From the NCBI RefSeq assembly GCF_008728515.1, contig NC_044986.1:67704817-67768816 (forward strand): a DNA stretch of 64,000 bases, given 5' to 3'. The position numbers and the translations under genes are program-made. Below are positions 10,432-21,545 of this stretch, piece after piece. Below the pieces are notes generated by a model. It ran no database searches, was not told the origin of the DNA, and worked only from the letters and a program-made list of their open reading frames with translations. This stretch comes from Papio anubis. Its lineage: Eukaryota; Chordata; Mammalia; Primates; Cercopithecidae. How positions within the stretch are numbered: position 1 is the stretch's first letter; every line of letters begins with the position of its first letter.

Positions 10432-10640
10432 CTTTAACATCATGACCAGATCTGATTCATTGCAGGAATGCAAGAGTGGTTCCAAATGATATTTGATAAC
10501 ATGCCAAATTAATATCATGTTCCATATTAATGAATCTGAGGAAACAAAATCATATTATTATCTTCATAGATGCTGAACAAAGCTTGGATAAAATACTACA
10601 CTAAAAGAAATAGGAATTAAGGGATACTTTTTAAATGAGA
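10432..10640 (+). mobile_element. Old L1 (L1M-like), ORF2 segment A
   Basis: Sense L1 ORF2-region sequence: CATCATGACCAGATCTGATT, then TTCATAGATGCTGAACAAAG. Heavily mutated with stops, so non-functional. It continues after the younger L1 at about 11360. Confidence 0.85.
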
Positions 10641-11355
10641 CAGAGAGAGAGAGAGATACCATGGAATACTATTCAGTCATAAAAAGGAATGAAATAATGG
10701 CATTCACAGCAACCTGGATGGAGTTGGAGACCATTATTTTATTTTATTTTTTTTTTTGAGAAGGAGTCTTGCTCTGTTGCCCAGGCTGGAGTGCAATGGC
10801 ACGATATCAGCTCACTACAACCTCCGCCTCCCGGGTTCAAGCAATTCTCCTGCCTCAGCCTCCTGAGTAGCTGGAATTACAGGTGTGTGCCACCATGCCT
10901 GGCTAATTTTTGTATTTTTAGTAGAGACGGGGTTTCACCATGTTCGCCAGGCTGGTCTCGAACTCCTGACCTCAGGTGATCTGCCCACCTCAGCCTCTCA
11001 AAGTGCTGGGATTCCAGGTGTGAGCCATCACGCCTGGCCAGAGACCATTATTCTAAGTGAAGTAACTCAGGAATGGAAAACCAAAAATCATATGTTCTCA
11101 CTTATAAATGGGAGCTAAGCTATGGGGATGCAAAAGCATAAGAATGATATAATGGACTTTAGGGAGATGGGGGAAGTGTGGGAGGGGGTGAGGGATAAAA
11201 GACTACACATTGGGTACAGTGTGCACTGCTTACATGATGGGTGCATCAAAATCTCAGAAATCACCACTGAAGAACTTATTATCCATGTAACCAAGTACCA
11301 CCTGTTCCCAAAAAACTATTGAAATAAAATAAAAATAAAAATAAATAAAAATATA
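10641..11355 (+). mobile_element. Younger L1 3' end (L1P-like), 5'-truncated
   Basis: Begins after a (GA)n run with ATACCATGGAATACTATTCA and ends in the L1 3' UTR and an A-rich AAAATAAA tail. It contains the typical TCACTTATAAATGGGAGCTA and ATGTAACCAAGTACCACCTG. Only the end of ORF2 and the 3' UTR remain. It sits inside the older L1 and is split by an Alu at 10739-11040. Confidence 0.93.
10739..11040 (-). mobile_element. AluS inside L1
   Basis: Antisense dimeric Alu interrupting the younger L1. A 12-bp target duplication (GAGACCATTATT) lies at 10727-10738 and 11041-11052. S-type body (CACCATGTTCGCCAGGCTGG). Confidence 0.97.
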
Positions 11356-11359
11356 TTTA

Positions 11360-12345
11360 TATACACACATACCCTAGTCCTAAAGCTAGTATCTTAATTA
11401 ATGGGAAAACACTAAAGGTACTTTCAGTAAGATCAGTAATAGATACCCTGCTAGTATTCACCTCTGCTAGTATTTACCTCTGCTAGTATTCACCTCTGCT
11501 AGTATTCACAGCTAGAGGCATTAGCGAATGTGATTAAATGAGAGAAGTCTATTAGAAGCATTAGAAAGGGATAAAGAAGTAAAACTATTCCTACCAGATA
11601 GCAAAACATACTGTAAAGCCTCTGTAATTAAAACAGTGTGCTTACTGGTGTGTGAATTAGCAAATAGACCAAAGAGAATAGTAAGTTCAGAATTAGACCC
11701 AAATGTCTATGGAAATACAGTATATAACAAAGGTGGTATCACAGGTCACTGCGGTTAAGACAGACTTTTTAATAGATGGTGCTCGGACTACTGGGTAGCT
11801 ATGTGGGGAAAGGTGAAATTTGATTCAAGTCTCACACCATACAGAGAGATGAGCTCCAAGTGGATTTGGGATCTAGATGTAAACAACGATACAACTACTA
11901 AATGAAAACATGGGCAAATTCCTTTTTAAACTTGGGGGTGGGAAAGGCTTTCTAACTATGACTTAAGATCTAGAGGCAATAAAAAAACTGATCGGTTTTA
12001 TTACATGAACATTTTTAAATTTTTGACCAAAAAAAAAAAAAAAATCACAGAACACCTTAAACAAAGTCAAAAGACAAAGTACTTGACAAACTGAGAGAAA
12101 TATTCAAAACATATGCCACAGACGAAGGGCTGATATTTATAGTATATAAAGGGCTTTTAAATACCAAGGAACAAAGGATCAAGCCCTAACAGAAGGGTGG
12201 AAAAAAAGACACGAGCAGACAATTCACAAAATAAGATAGAACAATGACCCTGAAACACTCACTCGGAATTACAGAAACACATATTGTAAAACTCCGAGAT
12301 ACCATTTCTCACTTACCAGATGGGAAAGCATTAAACACTGTGGCC
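11360..12345 (+). mobile_element. Old L1 (L1M-like), ORF2 segment B
   Basis: Continues the ORF2-region text of 10432-10640 with little lost between: CTAGTATCTTAATTAATGGG, then GCTTTCTAACTATGACTTAA, then TTTATAGTATATAAAGGGC. Many stops, an A16 run near 12029-12045, and a 16-bp tandem array at 11448-11509. Not coding. Confidence 0.9.
11448..11509 (+). repeat. 16-bp tandem array inside old L1
   Basis: Nearly four copies of CTGCTAGTATTCACCT (one copy has TTTACC). They correspond to a single segment in the usual L1 ORF2 sequence, so this is a later local expansion. Confidence 0.95.
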
Positions 12346-14639
12346 TCGCATTCAGTTGTGGAGGGGGGCTTGAGCCCACAAGGGCGCCCATGGGGCCTGC
12401 TCTGTGCCCACCTTGGCCATTGTGTATGCATTGTCTCATTCAGTCCTTGCGATGACTCTGGGAGGAAGGTCTTAGCAGAAGAGCAAAATGGGGCTCGGGG
12501 AAGTGAAGTGACCCACCCTAATCTAGCTTTTAGTGTCAGGGCCTCATCTGGATTCAGCCCTAGCCTTTGGACTCCAGATTCAGTGCTCCTTCCATGAGCC
12601 CACCCTACACCCACTTCCCGAGGCAGGGACTGGGCCTTATCTCCCGCGCACCTCCCTCAATGCCCAGGGAGTGCTGGATGCTCTGGAGTTACTTGTGGAG
12701 TGACTGGGTGGTGAGGGAATCGCACTTGCAGCTGCTTTATAAAATGCAGACTCCTCCACCGACGTGATTGTTGTCTCCCTCAAGAGCTGTTGATTGATGG
12801 ACGGAACTGGGCTTTTCCCACAGGCCAGTCAGCCAGCCCCAGTTAGCCCCTTTGCCATTTTAAGGATTGGTCAGGAAGAGTGGGTGTTTGTGGGTGCATG
12901 GGGAGCAACAAGCCCCAGGGGCAGATCAGCTGGTCTGCTGGAAAAGAGGCTGAGCCAGACCTCAGCTCCTACAGAGAGTGGAGGAGACCCTGGGAGGATG
13001 GTGGGGGCATGATTGCCAGAAGGTCCTGCTCCAAGCCTGAGAATTCTGCTTACCAGTCAGTACGTTTTTTATTACACCCTTGACAGTGTCCTCCTCCCAC
13101 CCTGCCCCCGGATCCTGAGGAGCCTGCAGAGGGTGGGGCAGGGCCCACTGAGGGTCCGACCCCTCCAGGGAAAGGGGCCGCCGGAAGTGTGGATCAAGCC
13201 ATCCACCCTCCTTCCCATCACAGCCCACTGGACCAGAGCGCTTGCCCGAACCCCCAGAGGCCCTGATCTCTGCTGGAAGAGCAGGCTAAACAGAAATTCC
13301 CTGGGACCCTGGGGCATCTCCCTCTCACCTCCCTGGACTTCCTTTCCAAGGCTCCTTCTAGGCAGTTGTTGTGCTTCTGGGCAGGGCGTGTAGTTCTCAG
13401 AGCTTCTTAGGAACGGCAGTCTGGTAGACCCTATAAAGGGGTGCATGAGGGCCCCGTGTCCCCTTGGCTTGAGTAAGAGCTGGTGGTGAGAATCAGCCCC
13501 ATGCCATCTCTGGCTGTCCCACCATTGCTGGTCAAGGTGATTCCTGTTGCTCCCAGGCACAGAGCACTCATGCAAAAACACCTTCTTATTGACTCTGAGC
13601 TTCTCAAGAGCCCCACAAAGTCATCAGGGGGCGTGTTTCCACTGCCCTTTTATGGCTGGGGAAACTGAGACAGAGCTACCTCCTAACCTACACTGTTACC
13701 ATCTGACTTTTCACTCTACTGCCTCTTCTCTGCTCTTGTCTTGGTTTGGTGGCTCAGAAAGATGAAGAAAAGAAGCATTGTAGACCATTCTAGATTGTCC
13801 TTCAAGGACACCCTGTCTTACCTCCGTGCTTTCCCTAGGGGAACTCAGTTGTGATTAGGAGGAACCTGAGGGCCCTTACTCTGATTGGTCAGAGTGAGGA
13901 GGGGTGCAGGCCTGTTCAGGAGCCAGGATCTTACCTCCACTCCATGGCTCAGCGAGGGAAGCTGTTGAGCCCTGAACACACAGCAAAGCCAAGGCCAAGC
14001 AGGTTGAAGACTGGCAGCCCTTAGCCTCTAGCCCTCCTGGCTACACCACAAAGGTGGACATCAGACTGAGCAGAGCAGGCCCATGGCCAAGGTCGAAATT
14101 GCTTTCAATGGCCTGTCCACCAAGTGACCTGGGGACCTAGCCTGCCTCTCTGGGGAGGGGCTTTCCAAAGACAACTAGCCACCTTCTTTTATGCCCTCCC
14201 CACCTCATCAGGCCTCCGGCCCTGGGTATGTGGGCCTCCCCCCACATCCCTGGAGCCTGGCACAGCCTCCCTTTGGATGCTCACCATGGGTGGACAGCTG
14301 GGACCAGCCTTCCCCATAAGGGAAATTCCAGATCCCACCAAATTCCAAATTCCATAGCCTTATCTGGCACCATTCTGTCTGACCTTTCATGGGCTTCCTT
14401 GTGTGGGACGAAGGACCTCCCGCCCACAGAAAGATTACGGGGCAGGGAAGCAGGGAAGTGGGGGTTCCCCACCTTCCTACCACTCAAGATCCCTGGGTGT
14501 GTCACAGACTTGTACCATGGCTGGAACACACAGGTTGTTTATATGGAGAGCAGCCGGGAACAGGGATTTGGGGTGTGGCTGGGGGTGAAGACAATGGGCT
14601 TGACAGTAGCAAGCGACCTCCACGGTGAAGTCATTGTCC
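12346..14639. other. Unique DNA
   Basis: GC-rich, without recognisable exon. It holds a weak CTCF-like word at 13621-13634. The 169-codon minus-strand frame (13072-13581) and the 187-codon plus-strand frame (14228-14791) have no domain content. Confidence 0.5.
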
Positions 14640-14760
14640 CATTTAACCCTGTCAGAGCAGAGATGATACATCAAGGCAAATCACTTCCTCTCTCTGAGCC
14701 TCAGTTTCCCTGTCTGTTAAGTGAGGGGTTTGGACTAATGAACCATAGGATTCCTTATAG
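14640..14760 (+). repeat. MIR SINE
   Basis: Sense MIR core: CAAATCACTTCCTCTCTCTG, AGCCTCAGTTTCCCTGTCTG and AAGTGAGGGGTTTGGACTA. Confidence 0.85.
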
Positions 14761-14816
14761 CTTTCAGCTGTGCATTGTAAAGTCCCCTTAGCCCAGCAGC
14801 CTAGAGAATTTCCTAA

Positions 14817-15097
14817 GGCCAGGCGCGGTGGCTCACGCCTGTAATCCCAGCACTTTGGGAGACCGAGGCAGGCGGATCACGAGGTCAGGAGATCGAGACC
14901 ACAGTGAAACCCCATCTCTACTAAAAATACAAAAAATTAGCCGGGCGCAGTGGCGGGCACCTGTAGTCCCAGCTACTCAGGAGGCTGAGGCAGGAGAATG
15001 GCATGAACCCGGGAGGCGGAGCTTGCAGTGAGCTGAGATCGCACCACTGCACTCCAGCCTGGGCGACAGAGCTAGACTCCGTCTCAAAAAAAAAAAA
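14817..15097 (+). mobile_element. AluY-type Alu
   Basis: Sense dimeric Alu from GGCCAGGCGCGG to a 12-A tail, with a short internal deletion after GATCGAGACCA. A 12-13 bp target duplication (AGAATTTCCTAAG) flanks it at about 14805-14817 and 15098-15110. Y-type features include ATCACGAGGTCAGGAGATCG. Confidence 0.96.
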
Positions 15098-15417
15098 AGA
15101 ATTTCCTAAGGGGCAGGAGGTGCCACTGGCCTCTTCCAAGCATTTCCTGCCCGGCACCCTAAAAACACAGTGGGGGTGAGGTGGGGGTTGGCGAGAGTGT
15201 GGGCTCGGCCGCTGATAGAGTCGTCATTTCACACACCGGCAAACGTGCCTCTGGACGGAGTGCTCTCGCACTGAGCCTGGCGTGGCTGGCTCCTTGTCGT
15301 CCAGGTCTTGGTGCCAATGGCCCCTCCCCAGAGAGTCCTTTCCTGGTCCCCTGCCTCTTTTACTCTTCTTCCAGCACTTCTTGCCATCTGGAATGGTTGT
15401 TTGAATACAGACTTATG
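15098..15417. other. Unique DNA
   Basis: No recognisable gene or repeat. Confidence 0.5.
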
Positions 15418-15530
15418 CATTGACTCCCCAGCCTGGGAGCACAGGGCTGTGTACACTCAGCAATGTACCCTCGATTCTCAGAACAGTCCCCAGCACACAG
15501 TGGGTCCTTGTGAACAGGTTCTCAGCAAAT
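15418..15530 (+). repeat. L2 LINE 3'-end-like fragment
   Basis: Resembles the L2 3' end: GACTCCCCAGCCTGGGAGC, TCAGAACAGTCCCCAGCAC and AGTGGGTCCTTG, ending TCAGCAAATGAA. Confidence 0.55.
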
Positions 15531-15584
15531 GAAAAACCACAATTGTACATAAAAATCTTACGAGTTTTTTTTTAAAATGCACAT

Positions 15585-15705
15585 GCCTGGCCTCTACCCT
15601 AAAGGTTCTGGTTTAGGGACTGTGGGCCAGGTTTGGGCATACAAATTTTCACAAAACACCCCCGGTGATTCTGCTGCACACTTATGTTAAAAGAGACTAG
15701 CTTGG
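15585..15705 (+). mobile_element. MER5-like DNA-transposon fossil 1
   Basis: Carries GCCTCTACCCTAAAGGTTCT-type and CGGTGATTCTGCTGCACA words seen in hAT-Charlie MER5 elements. Non-coding MITE remnant. Confidence 0.65.
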
Positions 15706-15711
15706 TCATTC

Positions 15712-15860
15712 TTAACCTTAGCTGGACAGTGGGATCACCTGGCACCTAGGTCCCACCCAGAGATCCTGACTTAATTGATTTTGGGTTCTGGCCTGGGCAT
15801 CAGGATCTTTAAAAGTCCCCCAGGTGGTCCTCTTGTGCAGCTAAGGTAGAGGACCCTGGG
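15712..15860 (+). mobile_element. MER5-like DNA-transposon fossil 2
   Basis: A second, adjacent MER5-type copy: GGGATCACCTGGCACCTAG, GGTCCCACCCAGAGATCC and CCCAGGTGGTCCTC. Two neighbouring copies in the same orientation could be separate insertions. Confidence 0.7.
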
Positions 15861-16794
15861 ACCTGAGGATCTCCAAGACCTCTCTGATCCAAAATTCTGC
15901 ATTCTTGGAAATGCATTCTTGGAAAGCCCTGCGAGGTTAAGCCACTCTGTTCCACACAGCAAACTGAATTCTCTAATGGGAGAACCTCCTTGTTGAACCC
16001 TCCTGCAAAGATGAAGAAAGGGATACCCCTTTTGACCCTCGTAGATGAGTTTAAAGCATTGCCAGGAGCCTTGTGGCCCATCTCCGACGACTGCTCAGGA
16101 ACTCCCAGGAATGGCCTGTGGCTCTGTGCACAGCCCCCTAGCACCTCCTTTCCCTGGCAAGCCAGCTGAGCTGTGTCGAAACCTGTCTTATCTCCTCCTC
16201 TGATAGCACACAGTTTTAAATAAGATCTTCATTTACCAGAAGTTCACACCACCACGTATGTGTTATATGAGAAGCAGAAATCTTGTGTTCATGAGGGAAA
16301 TGCAGTCAGGGAGGGTGGAGGAGAGCCGATTGCAGAGGGAATGCACAAGGAGGGAGGAACTTGTGGAACCCGAGCTGGTGGCCCGGCCCCGGCCCCGGCC
16401 CCGGCCCCAGCCCTGGCAGTGCCATGCTCCTCTTGGCTCAGCACGGGGCTGGAGGGGGAGGGGCCCCTGCTCTGCAAGCTGACCTCAGCTGCTGGAAGGC
16501 TTGGAGCGAACGGGCATGTGATGTCACTGTGAGCTCCGCCAGTTGGCAGCCCTGGCCTTGCTTTGGGTCATTTACATGTCTTCAGTTGGCTAAGAAGGAA
16601 CTCTTACTGCCAATTTATTAGTTGCCTCCTGCCTAGCCTTGGAAGCTGTGATAAGGAAGGGGTTTGGGGGCCATGGATGGATACCAGTCCCCCATGGCCA
16701 TCCTGCCTCACTTCCCAGCACAGCCTGCCATGCAGCATGTCAGTGAATAAACCAATTCCAGTGGGATGGGACTTGACAGTTTCCAGGGTGTCCT
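15861..16794. other. Unique DNA with GGCCCC run
   Basis: No exon recognised. Contains the GGCCCC run (16385-16408) and the microrepeat GCATTCTTGGAAA duplicated near 15889-15916. Confidence 0.5.
16385..16408. repeat. (GGCCCC)4 hexanucleotide repeat
   Basis: Four perfect GGCCCC units, with a CCGG-flanked partial unit upstream. On the minus strand this reads GGGGCC and can form a G-quadruplex. The array is very short. Confidence 0.95.
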
Positions 16795-16885
16795 CATGCA
16801 GTCCTCCCAACCACTCTGTGAGATGGGCATGATTACCTTGCTCTTGAAGAGGGAGAAAGTGAGGCTAAGGGAGCTTGAGTGCCTT
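16795..16885 (-). repeat. MIR SINE, antisense
   Basis: AACCACTCTGTGAGATGGGCA, then AAAGTGAGGCTAAGGGAGC, the antisense MIR core. Confidence 0.7.
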
Positions 16886-17999
16886 GTACACAAAGCTGCG
16901 ACCTTACTCCAAGATTTCTTTCAGCTCTGTCTGCACCTGATGGGGGACTGGTGGGCAGGTCACTGTCCCTCTGAATGTGATCTGGGGTATTTCTACTTCC
17001 ACAGCATTTGTCCATTCTGATGGCCTAAATGCCAAGCGAGCAGGGATCAAGGACCAGTGTGCCCTGTGACCTTGAGCAAGGCTGTTTCTGCATCAGACCT
17101 CAATTTCCCAAAGGTAAAGCGAGAGTTGGACCGGGTGGTCTTTCAGGAAGGTAGGACCCCTTGGCTCTTCCTTGCAGGTTTTCAAATGTGTCCTGGCACC
17201 GAGGAGATGAGGAAGAGGGTCCTCAGGCGGCCCCATCACGGGGTCCACAGTACAAGGTCAATGCATTTGTAATAAATATTGAGCCAACCAATGCTGAGCC
17301 GCATCCCTAGCCTCTGAATAAATAAATCGTTGCTCAGAATAACAGTCCGGAAGATGCTGGTGGCTCCAGCCAGCTCTCACCTTTGCCTCTCCCACTGGCC
17401 AAGCCTGTCACCCGTCCCTATACTCCCTTGTCTCCCGCTTCCCTCCCCCTCCCCACTCCATAGTCCATTACTGTAGCTCCAGAGGTAGCCACCGTCACAG
17501 CCTGGCTTTAGTTGCTAGCTCTGCAGCCTGCGTCTCCCTCTCCCAGCCCCTCAGCTGCCACAGCAGCTAATGAGGACCAGCCCCTACAGATGGCAGCTGC
17601 GAGACAGGCCAGCCAGGTTCTGGTGGGGCTGGGGTGGGGCACAGGGACCTGGAGGTGGGGCACAGGGGGTATGCCTTTAATCCCCAGCCCCAGACAGAAG
17701 TCTTTCCTTCTGTGTCAGGACCCTTGCTGGCATTTCGTCCTGTAGCCCATCCCTGGGAGATGAACTGGTCCAACTCCTGCAGGAGGCCAGCCCACTCCAA
17801 CTGCTCTTGGCTGAGGCCACCAGGAGATTAGAAACAGGGTCCACAAAGGAACCTGGCCCCAGGGTGCTCCAGGCCACACGGGCACACTTGGTTTGATGCT
17901 TCTCTGCCTGATGGGTGTGCGAGTACAGTTTTATGTGTTACATGGCTCCCTTCTTTTTACGACGGTTCGAGTTTCTCAGGGGCAGAGCCTGTTAGGTCA
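16886..17999. other. Unique DNA
   Basis: No recognisable exon. A short A/T-rich patch with AATAAA words at 17265-17335 may be an L2 remnant. A CTCF-like but incomplete word lies near 17816-17829. Confidence 0.5.
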
Positions 18000-18170
18000 A
18001 GTGTGAAGTTACAAAATGTTAGCACTGAAGAGACATCTTCCTCATTTTATAGATGAGGAGATTAACCCCGGGGGTGGGGGGCGGAGATAAGGCCACTTGC
18101 CCAGGGTCACACAGCCAGGAAGCAGCAAAAGAGCCTGGATTTGGAGCCTGATTAGGGCCTTGGCCGGCAC
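18000..18170 (-). repeat. MIR-type SINE, antisense
   Basis: CTCATTTTATAGATGAGGAG, then GGCCACTTGCCCAGGGTCAC, then ACACAGCCAGGAAG. A G/C-rich insertion (GGGGGTGGGGGGCGG) breaks the core. Confidence 0.85.
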
Positions 18171-18769
18171 TTGACACTGCCTCCTCCAGGGGCTTTTGCT
18201 GGGGCCCTCATGGAAATGAGGCTTCATTCTTGGGATTCAGGCCTGGCCCAGAGAAGTCCAAGCCAGGGAGTCAAAGCTTCTTGGTCCCAAAGTTTATGGA
18301 CTGCCCTGGGGAAACAGTGCCCCATCAGAAAACCTGCTCTCCACTCTATGAAAAGGACCTTCACCATGTCGAGAGGTTTCACTGAAAGTGTCCTGGGGGC
18401 CAGCGTAAGAAGCAAAGCCCCTTGTATGACCTTCCTTTGGTCTCTCAAGCTGTGTGAGAATCAGCAGGGAGCCCCTGGGGTGAGAGGCCCAAAGCCCCAG
18501 GCAGAACACACCTTCCCTTTGCAAGGCACTTTCTAGATGGAATCTCTAGGGAGAAGACTCATAGCTCAGTGCAAGAGGCCTGTGGGGTTTCATCCCCATT
18601 CTGCAGGTGAGAGCACCTAGATGCAGCTAGAGTCTTGTGGCCAGAGTCTTGTGACTAAGACACTCCCCCAGCCAGTTCCAGGCTGCTGGGTCTGGGGGCC
18701 CGGCTGCCTTGTTAGGAACTTGGGAGACTTGGAAACCTGGGCCTCTCTTTCTCTGTTCTGTTTGCAGAG
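18171..18769. other. Unique DNA
   Basis: No gene. A strong acceptor-like end (CTCTTTCTCTGTTCTGTTTG followed by CAG) lies at about 18746-18768, but no donor of quality follows within a normal exon length. Confidence 0.45.
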
Positions 18770-19110
18770 GTCCCAGGGTCATTCTGAACACATCAGGGAG
18801 ACCTATCCTAAGAGCTGGATTGAGGGGACAGGATTTGGCATCCAGATCCCCTCCCCAGCAGGCCAGATAGATTCCCACTGGTCTGGCCCAAAAGGAGAGA
18901 CCAGCCCTCCCCACCACCAGCGCCCGGGGTGGCCCCTCCTCCCCCAGCCTGGCTGCAAGTGCCGGGCCTCTATTGCAGGACTCCCTACCCTGCTGCCGCT
19001 GCCTCTGACAGATATCCCGCCCCAGAAGATAAGGATCCTGTCTGGCGCCGGAGTGCTTTTTTTCCTCCTCCTTTCCAAATCTGTTCCCTGATTATCTGCA
19101 GACAGCCCCT
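18770..19110. promoter_or_regulatory. GATA-motif block, candidate enhancer
   Basis: Two consensus GATA sites, AGATAA at 19027-19032 (AGATAAGG context) and its reverse complement TTATCT at 19092-19097, are 65 bases apart. AGATAG lies upstream at 18865-18870. The block is unique DNA with no repeat origin visible. Function is inferred from motif clustering only. Confidence 0.35.
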
Positions 19111-19864
19111 CGCTAGGGGAGCCCCCAGGGAAGGGGTCCAGACCACAGAGAAAGACAGGAGGGGTGGGACTAAGAGGCCTGCAGCCACCAGACCTCCCTC
19201 TAGCACCAGCCCCTCCGAACCCCTCTGGGGGCTTGATGGTCATTTGCTGAGCCCCCACCGTAGCCAGAACCCTGAACTCAGCAGAGAGCTGAGGACTGGT
19301 TTCCCTGGGTGGGACCGACCCACTTTAGCGGGAAGAAGAGGGTATATGGACTGGAGGCTGTGCCAGCGTGGGCTGGGATGGGGACAGAGGGTGGGGTTCC
19401 TTCCGTGGTCAGCGTTCCTCAGCCTTGGGCCTGGAGAGCACCCAGAGGGGATGTGGTAGAGGCTTCAGCCAGCCAGACGGCCACATCCTGTGGGAGACGC
19501 TGGCCCTTCCCAGGCCAGACAGTGGGAGGACACTTAGGGACGGGTAGGGGGGTCCTAGGGGGCTCCCAGAGCCCAGCCTCCAGCTCTGAGGACTGAGCTT
19601 AGAGAATGGCCAGGGCTGGTGTGGCCTCTTGGCCTCAGCCTGAAAAGGAAGGGCAGCTCCCCACCAATTGGGCCTCAGACCAGGCACCATTGTGGAATTC
19701 CAGCCTTAGAGTGCCCGAGCTGTTGAGAGCCCTAGGGAGCACCTGGTGGCATCTGGGCTGTCTATAGACAGAGGGACTCATGTGGAAGGCAAAGGGATCA
19801 TCCTCATCTTGCCCACTGGCATGTCAGGAGCCTGCATCATGGGTCTACTGCCCTGGGAGCTGGG
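19111..19864. other. Unique GC-rich DNA
   Basis: No recognisable gene or repeat. Overlapping open frames on both strands (for example 18929-19459) reflect GC content. Confidence 0.5.
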
Positions 19865-19975
19865 AGCCCCAGTTCAGGTCCATACTCTGCCACTAATATG
19901 CTATGTGACTTTAGGCAAGTTCCTTTCCCTCTCTGGGTCTCACTCTTCAACTGTAAACTGAAGAGGCCTTCTGGT
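19865..19975 (+). repeat. MIR SINE
   Basis: Sense MIR: CAGTTCAGGTCCATACTCTG, GCTATGTGACTTTAGGCAAG and CCTCTCTGGGTCTCACTCTT. Confidence 0.8.
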
Positions 19976-21154
19976 GGGGCAGGAGGGAACAGTAGAGATC
20001 TGAGTCCAAAATCCTTTCCAAACCTTGTCAAACTCCTCAGGGTTTTTGTAAGATTCAATGAGATATTGAAGGTGACACCTTGGTTTGGAGTAGGTGCCCC
20101 ATAAGTATGAGTATGTCCAGCCCTTGACAGCTCAGACTAGGGACCCCCAGGACTGGGCAAAGCCTGCTGCCCAGAGCCTGGGCAGTTGAGTTCCCCTCTG
20201 TGAGAATGTGCTTGTGTAGCCTTAAAGACCCTACACCTTCCCTGCCCCCAGCATCCGTTGCCATGCCCGCCCCGCCCCACCTAAAACACCATGGGGGAAG
20301 GGAAGCAATGCAAGATCATTTTTTATGGCTTCCTGGCCCCGGAGCCAGAGGGCTGAGGATCGGGTGGTGTGGGCCGGATTCCTGAGCCCCCCTTCAGAGC
20401 CAGCTCGTAAATATGAAGCTGGGGCAGGGAGGAGCTGGCTGTTAAGCTGTCAGCAGAGGTCCACTTAGAAAGTCGTAAAGCGTTTCTCAGAGCTCCTCAG
20501 AGCTGGGACCCAGGGCCCTCCCACCCCACCCTGACTGGCAGTGGCCTCCTCACTCGTGGGTGCTGGGCTTCCCTGCCTGAGCCCCCAGTGGAGACTCCTT
20601 GGCTCTTGCCATTAACTGTGCCTTGGTTTCCTCTCTGTGCAAAGGAAGTCTGCTCTGCTTCTCTTCTGGGAGAATGGATGGGGAGGCCCAGTGAAGGCCC
20701 CAAGAGGCCAGAGGGACCCTGGTCCTGAGAGCAGTGAACCCCCATATTTATCATTCCCTTCTCTGTGCCTCGCTTCAAGGGGACCCAGAACCTACCCGCA
20801 AGGAGCTCACCAAATTCCACTTAGGAATGAGAGAAGATGCATGCCCCTGAAGAGAACACCACATTTTCTCCAGCTCAGAGGAGTGAGCTCCACAGCGGGG
20901 ATGTGGAAGGCTTCCTGGAGGAGGTGGGGGTGTAGATGGGGCTCCAGGGGATTCAGAGGTTTGGAGAAGAGGCAGGAAGTGCAGGTGGGTGGGCAAACAG
21001 GCCTGCCTGGGTGGAGGGTAGCTAGGATCCCAGGCTGGGTGTGGAGTAGCAGAGGCCACGGAGCCTGTGAGCAGAGGCCCAGTCTGGGGACCAAGTGCAC
21101 GTTCCCTAATGATCCCTGTTTGCCTGGTCACCGAGACTCCTGCTTATGTGGAAA
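19976..21154. other. Unique DNA
   Basis: No exon recognised. The patch 20280-20480 (ATTTTTTATGGCTTCCTGGC and GTAAATATGAAGC) is locally AT-rich and unlike its surroundings. The 218-codon frame at 20637-21293 has no domain. Confidence 0.5.
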
Positions 21155-21335
21155 AGCTCTGGCAACAGCATGGGTTCAAACACTACCCTCCCTACTTCCA
21201 AACCATGTGTTCCTGAACAGTTTAGCCCATCTGAGCCTCATCTTCAACCACAAAATGGAATTAATAGCAATGTACCCTGTAACATCTCCATGAGGTTTAA
21301 ATGAGATTTTTGAGATAGAGCAGTCTCACTCAGTG
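21155..21335 (+). repeat. MIR SINE
   Basis: Sense MIR: CAGCATGGGTTCAAACACTA, ATCTGAGCCTCATCTTCAA and CCATGAGGTTTAAATGAGAT. Confidence 0.8.
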
Positions 21336-21354
21336 CTTGGGCATTTTTGGAGTT

Positions 21355-21545
21355 GTATAGCCTGGATCTGAAACTCGGTTCCGCCTCTTACTGACCATGT
21401 GTCCTTGGGGTCACCTCTTAAGACCTCAGTTCTCTCATCTGTAAAGTGGGGGTAAGAGCAGTGAGACTTCAATGAGTAAATACACAGAAAGTCCTCAGCA
21501 CGAAGAAGCTGGCAATCCTGAGTGCATTAACTATTATTATGCGAG
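21355..21545 (+). repeat. MIR SINE
   Basis: A second sense MIR close to the first: TTCCGCCTCTTACTGACCAT, CTCTCATCTGTAAAGTGGGG, ending in AACTATTATTATG. Confidence 0.85.

Noticed and set aside
13621..13634. CTCF-like TCATCAGGGGGCGT
   Set aside because: Two mismatches at informative positions, too weak to annotate without binding data.
18746..18900. Exon after the strong acceptor-like CTGTTCTGTTTGCAG
   Set aside because: No good donor within normal exon length and no coding frame with a recognisable domain.
20637..21293. 218-codon plus-strand open frame
   Set aside because: Ends inside a MIR, no recognisable domain, and antisense frames are similarly open.
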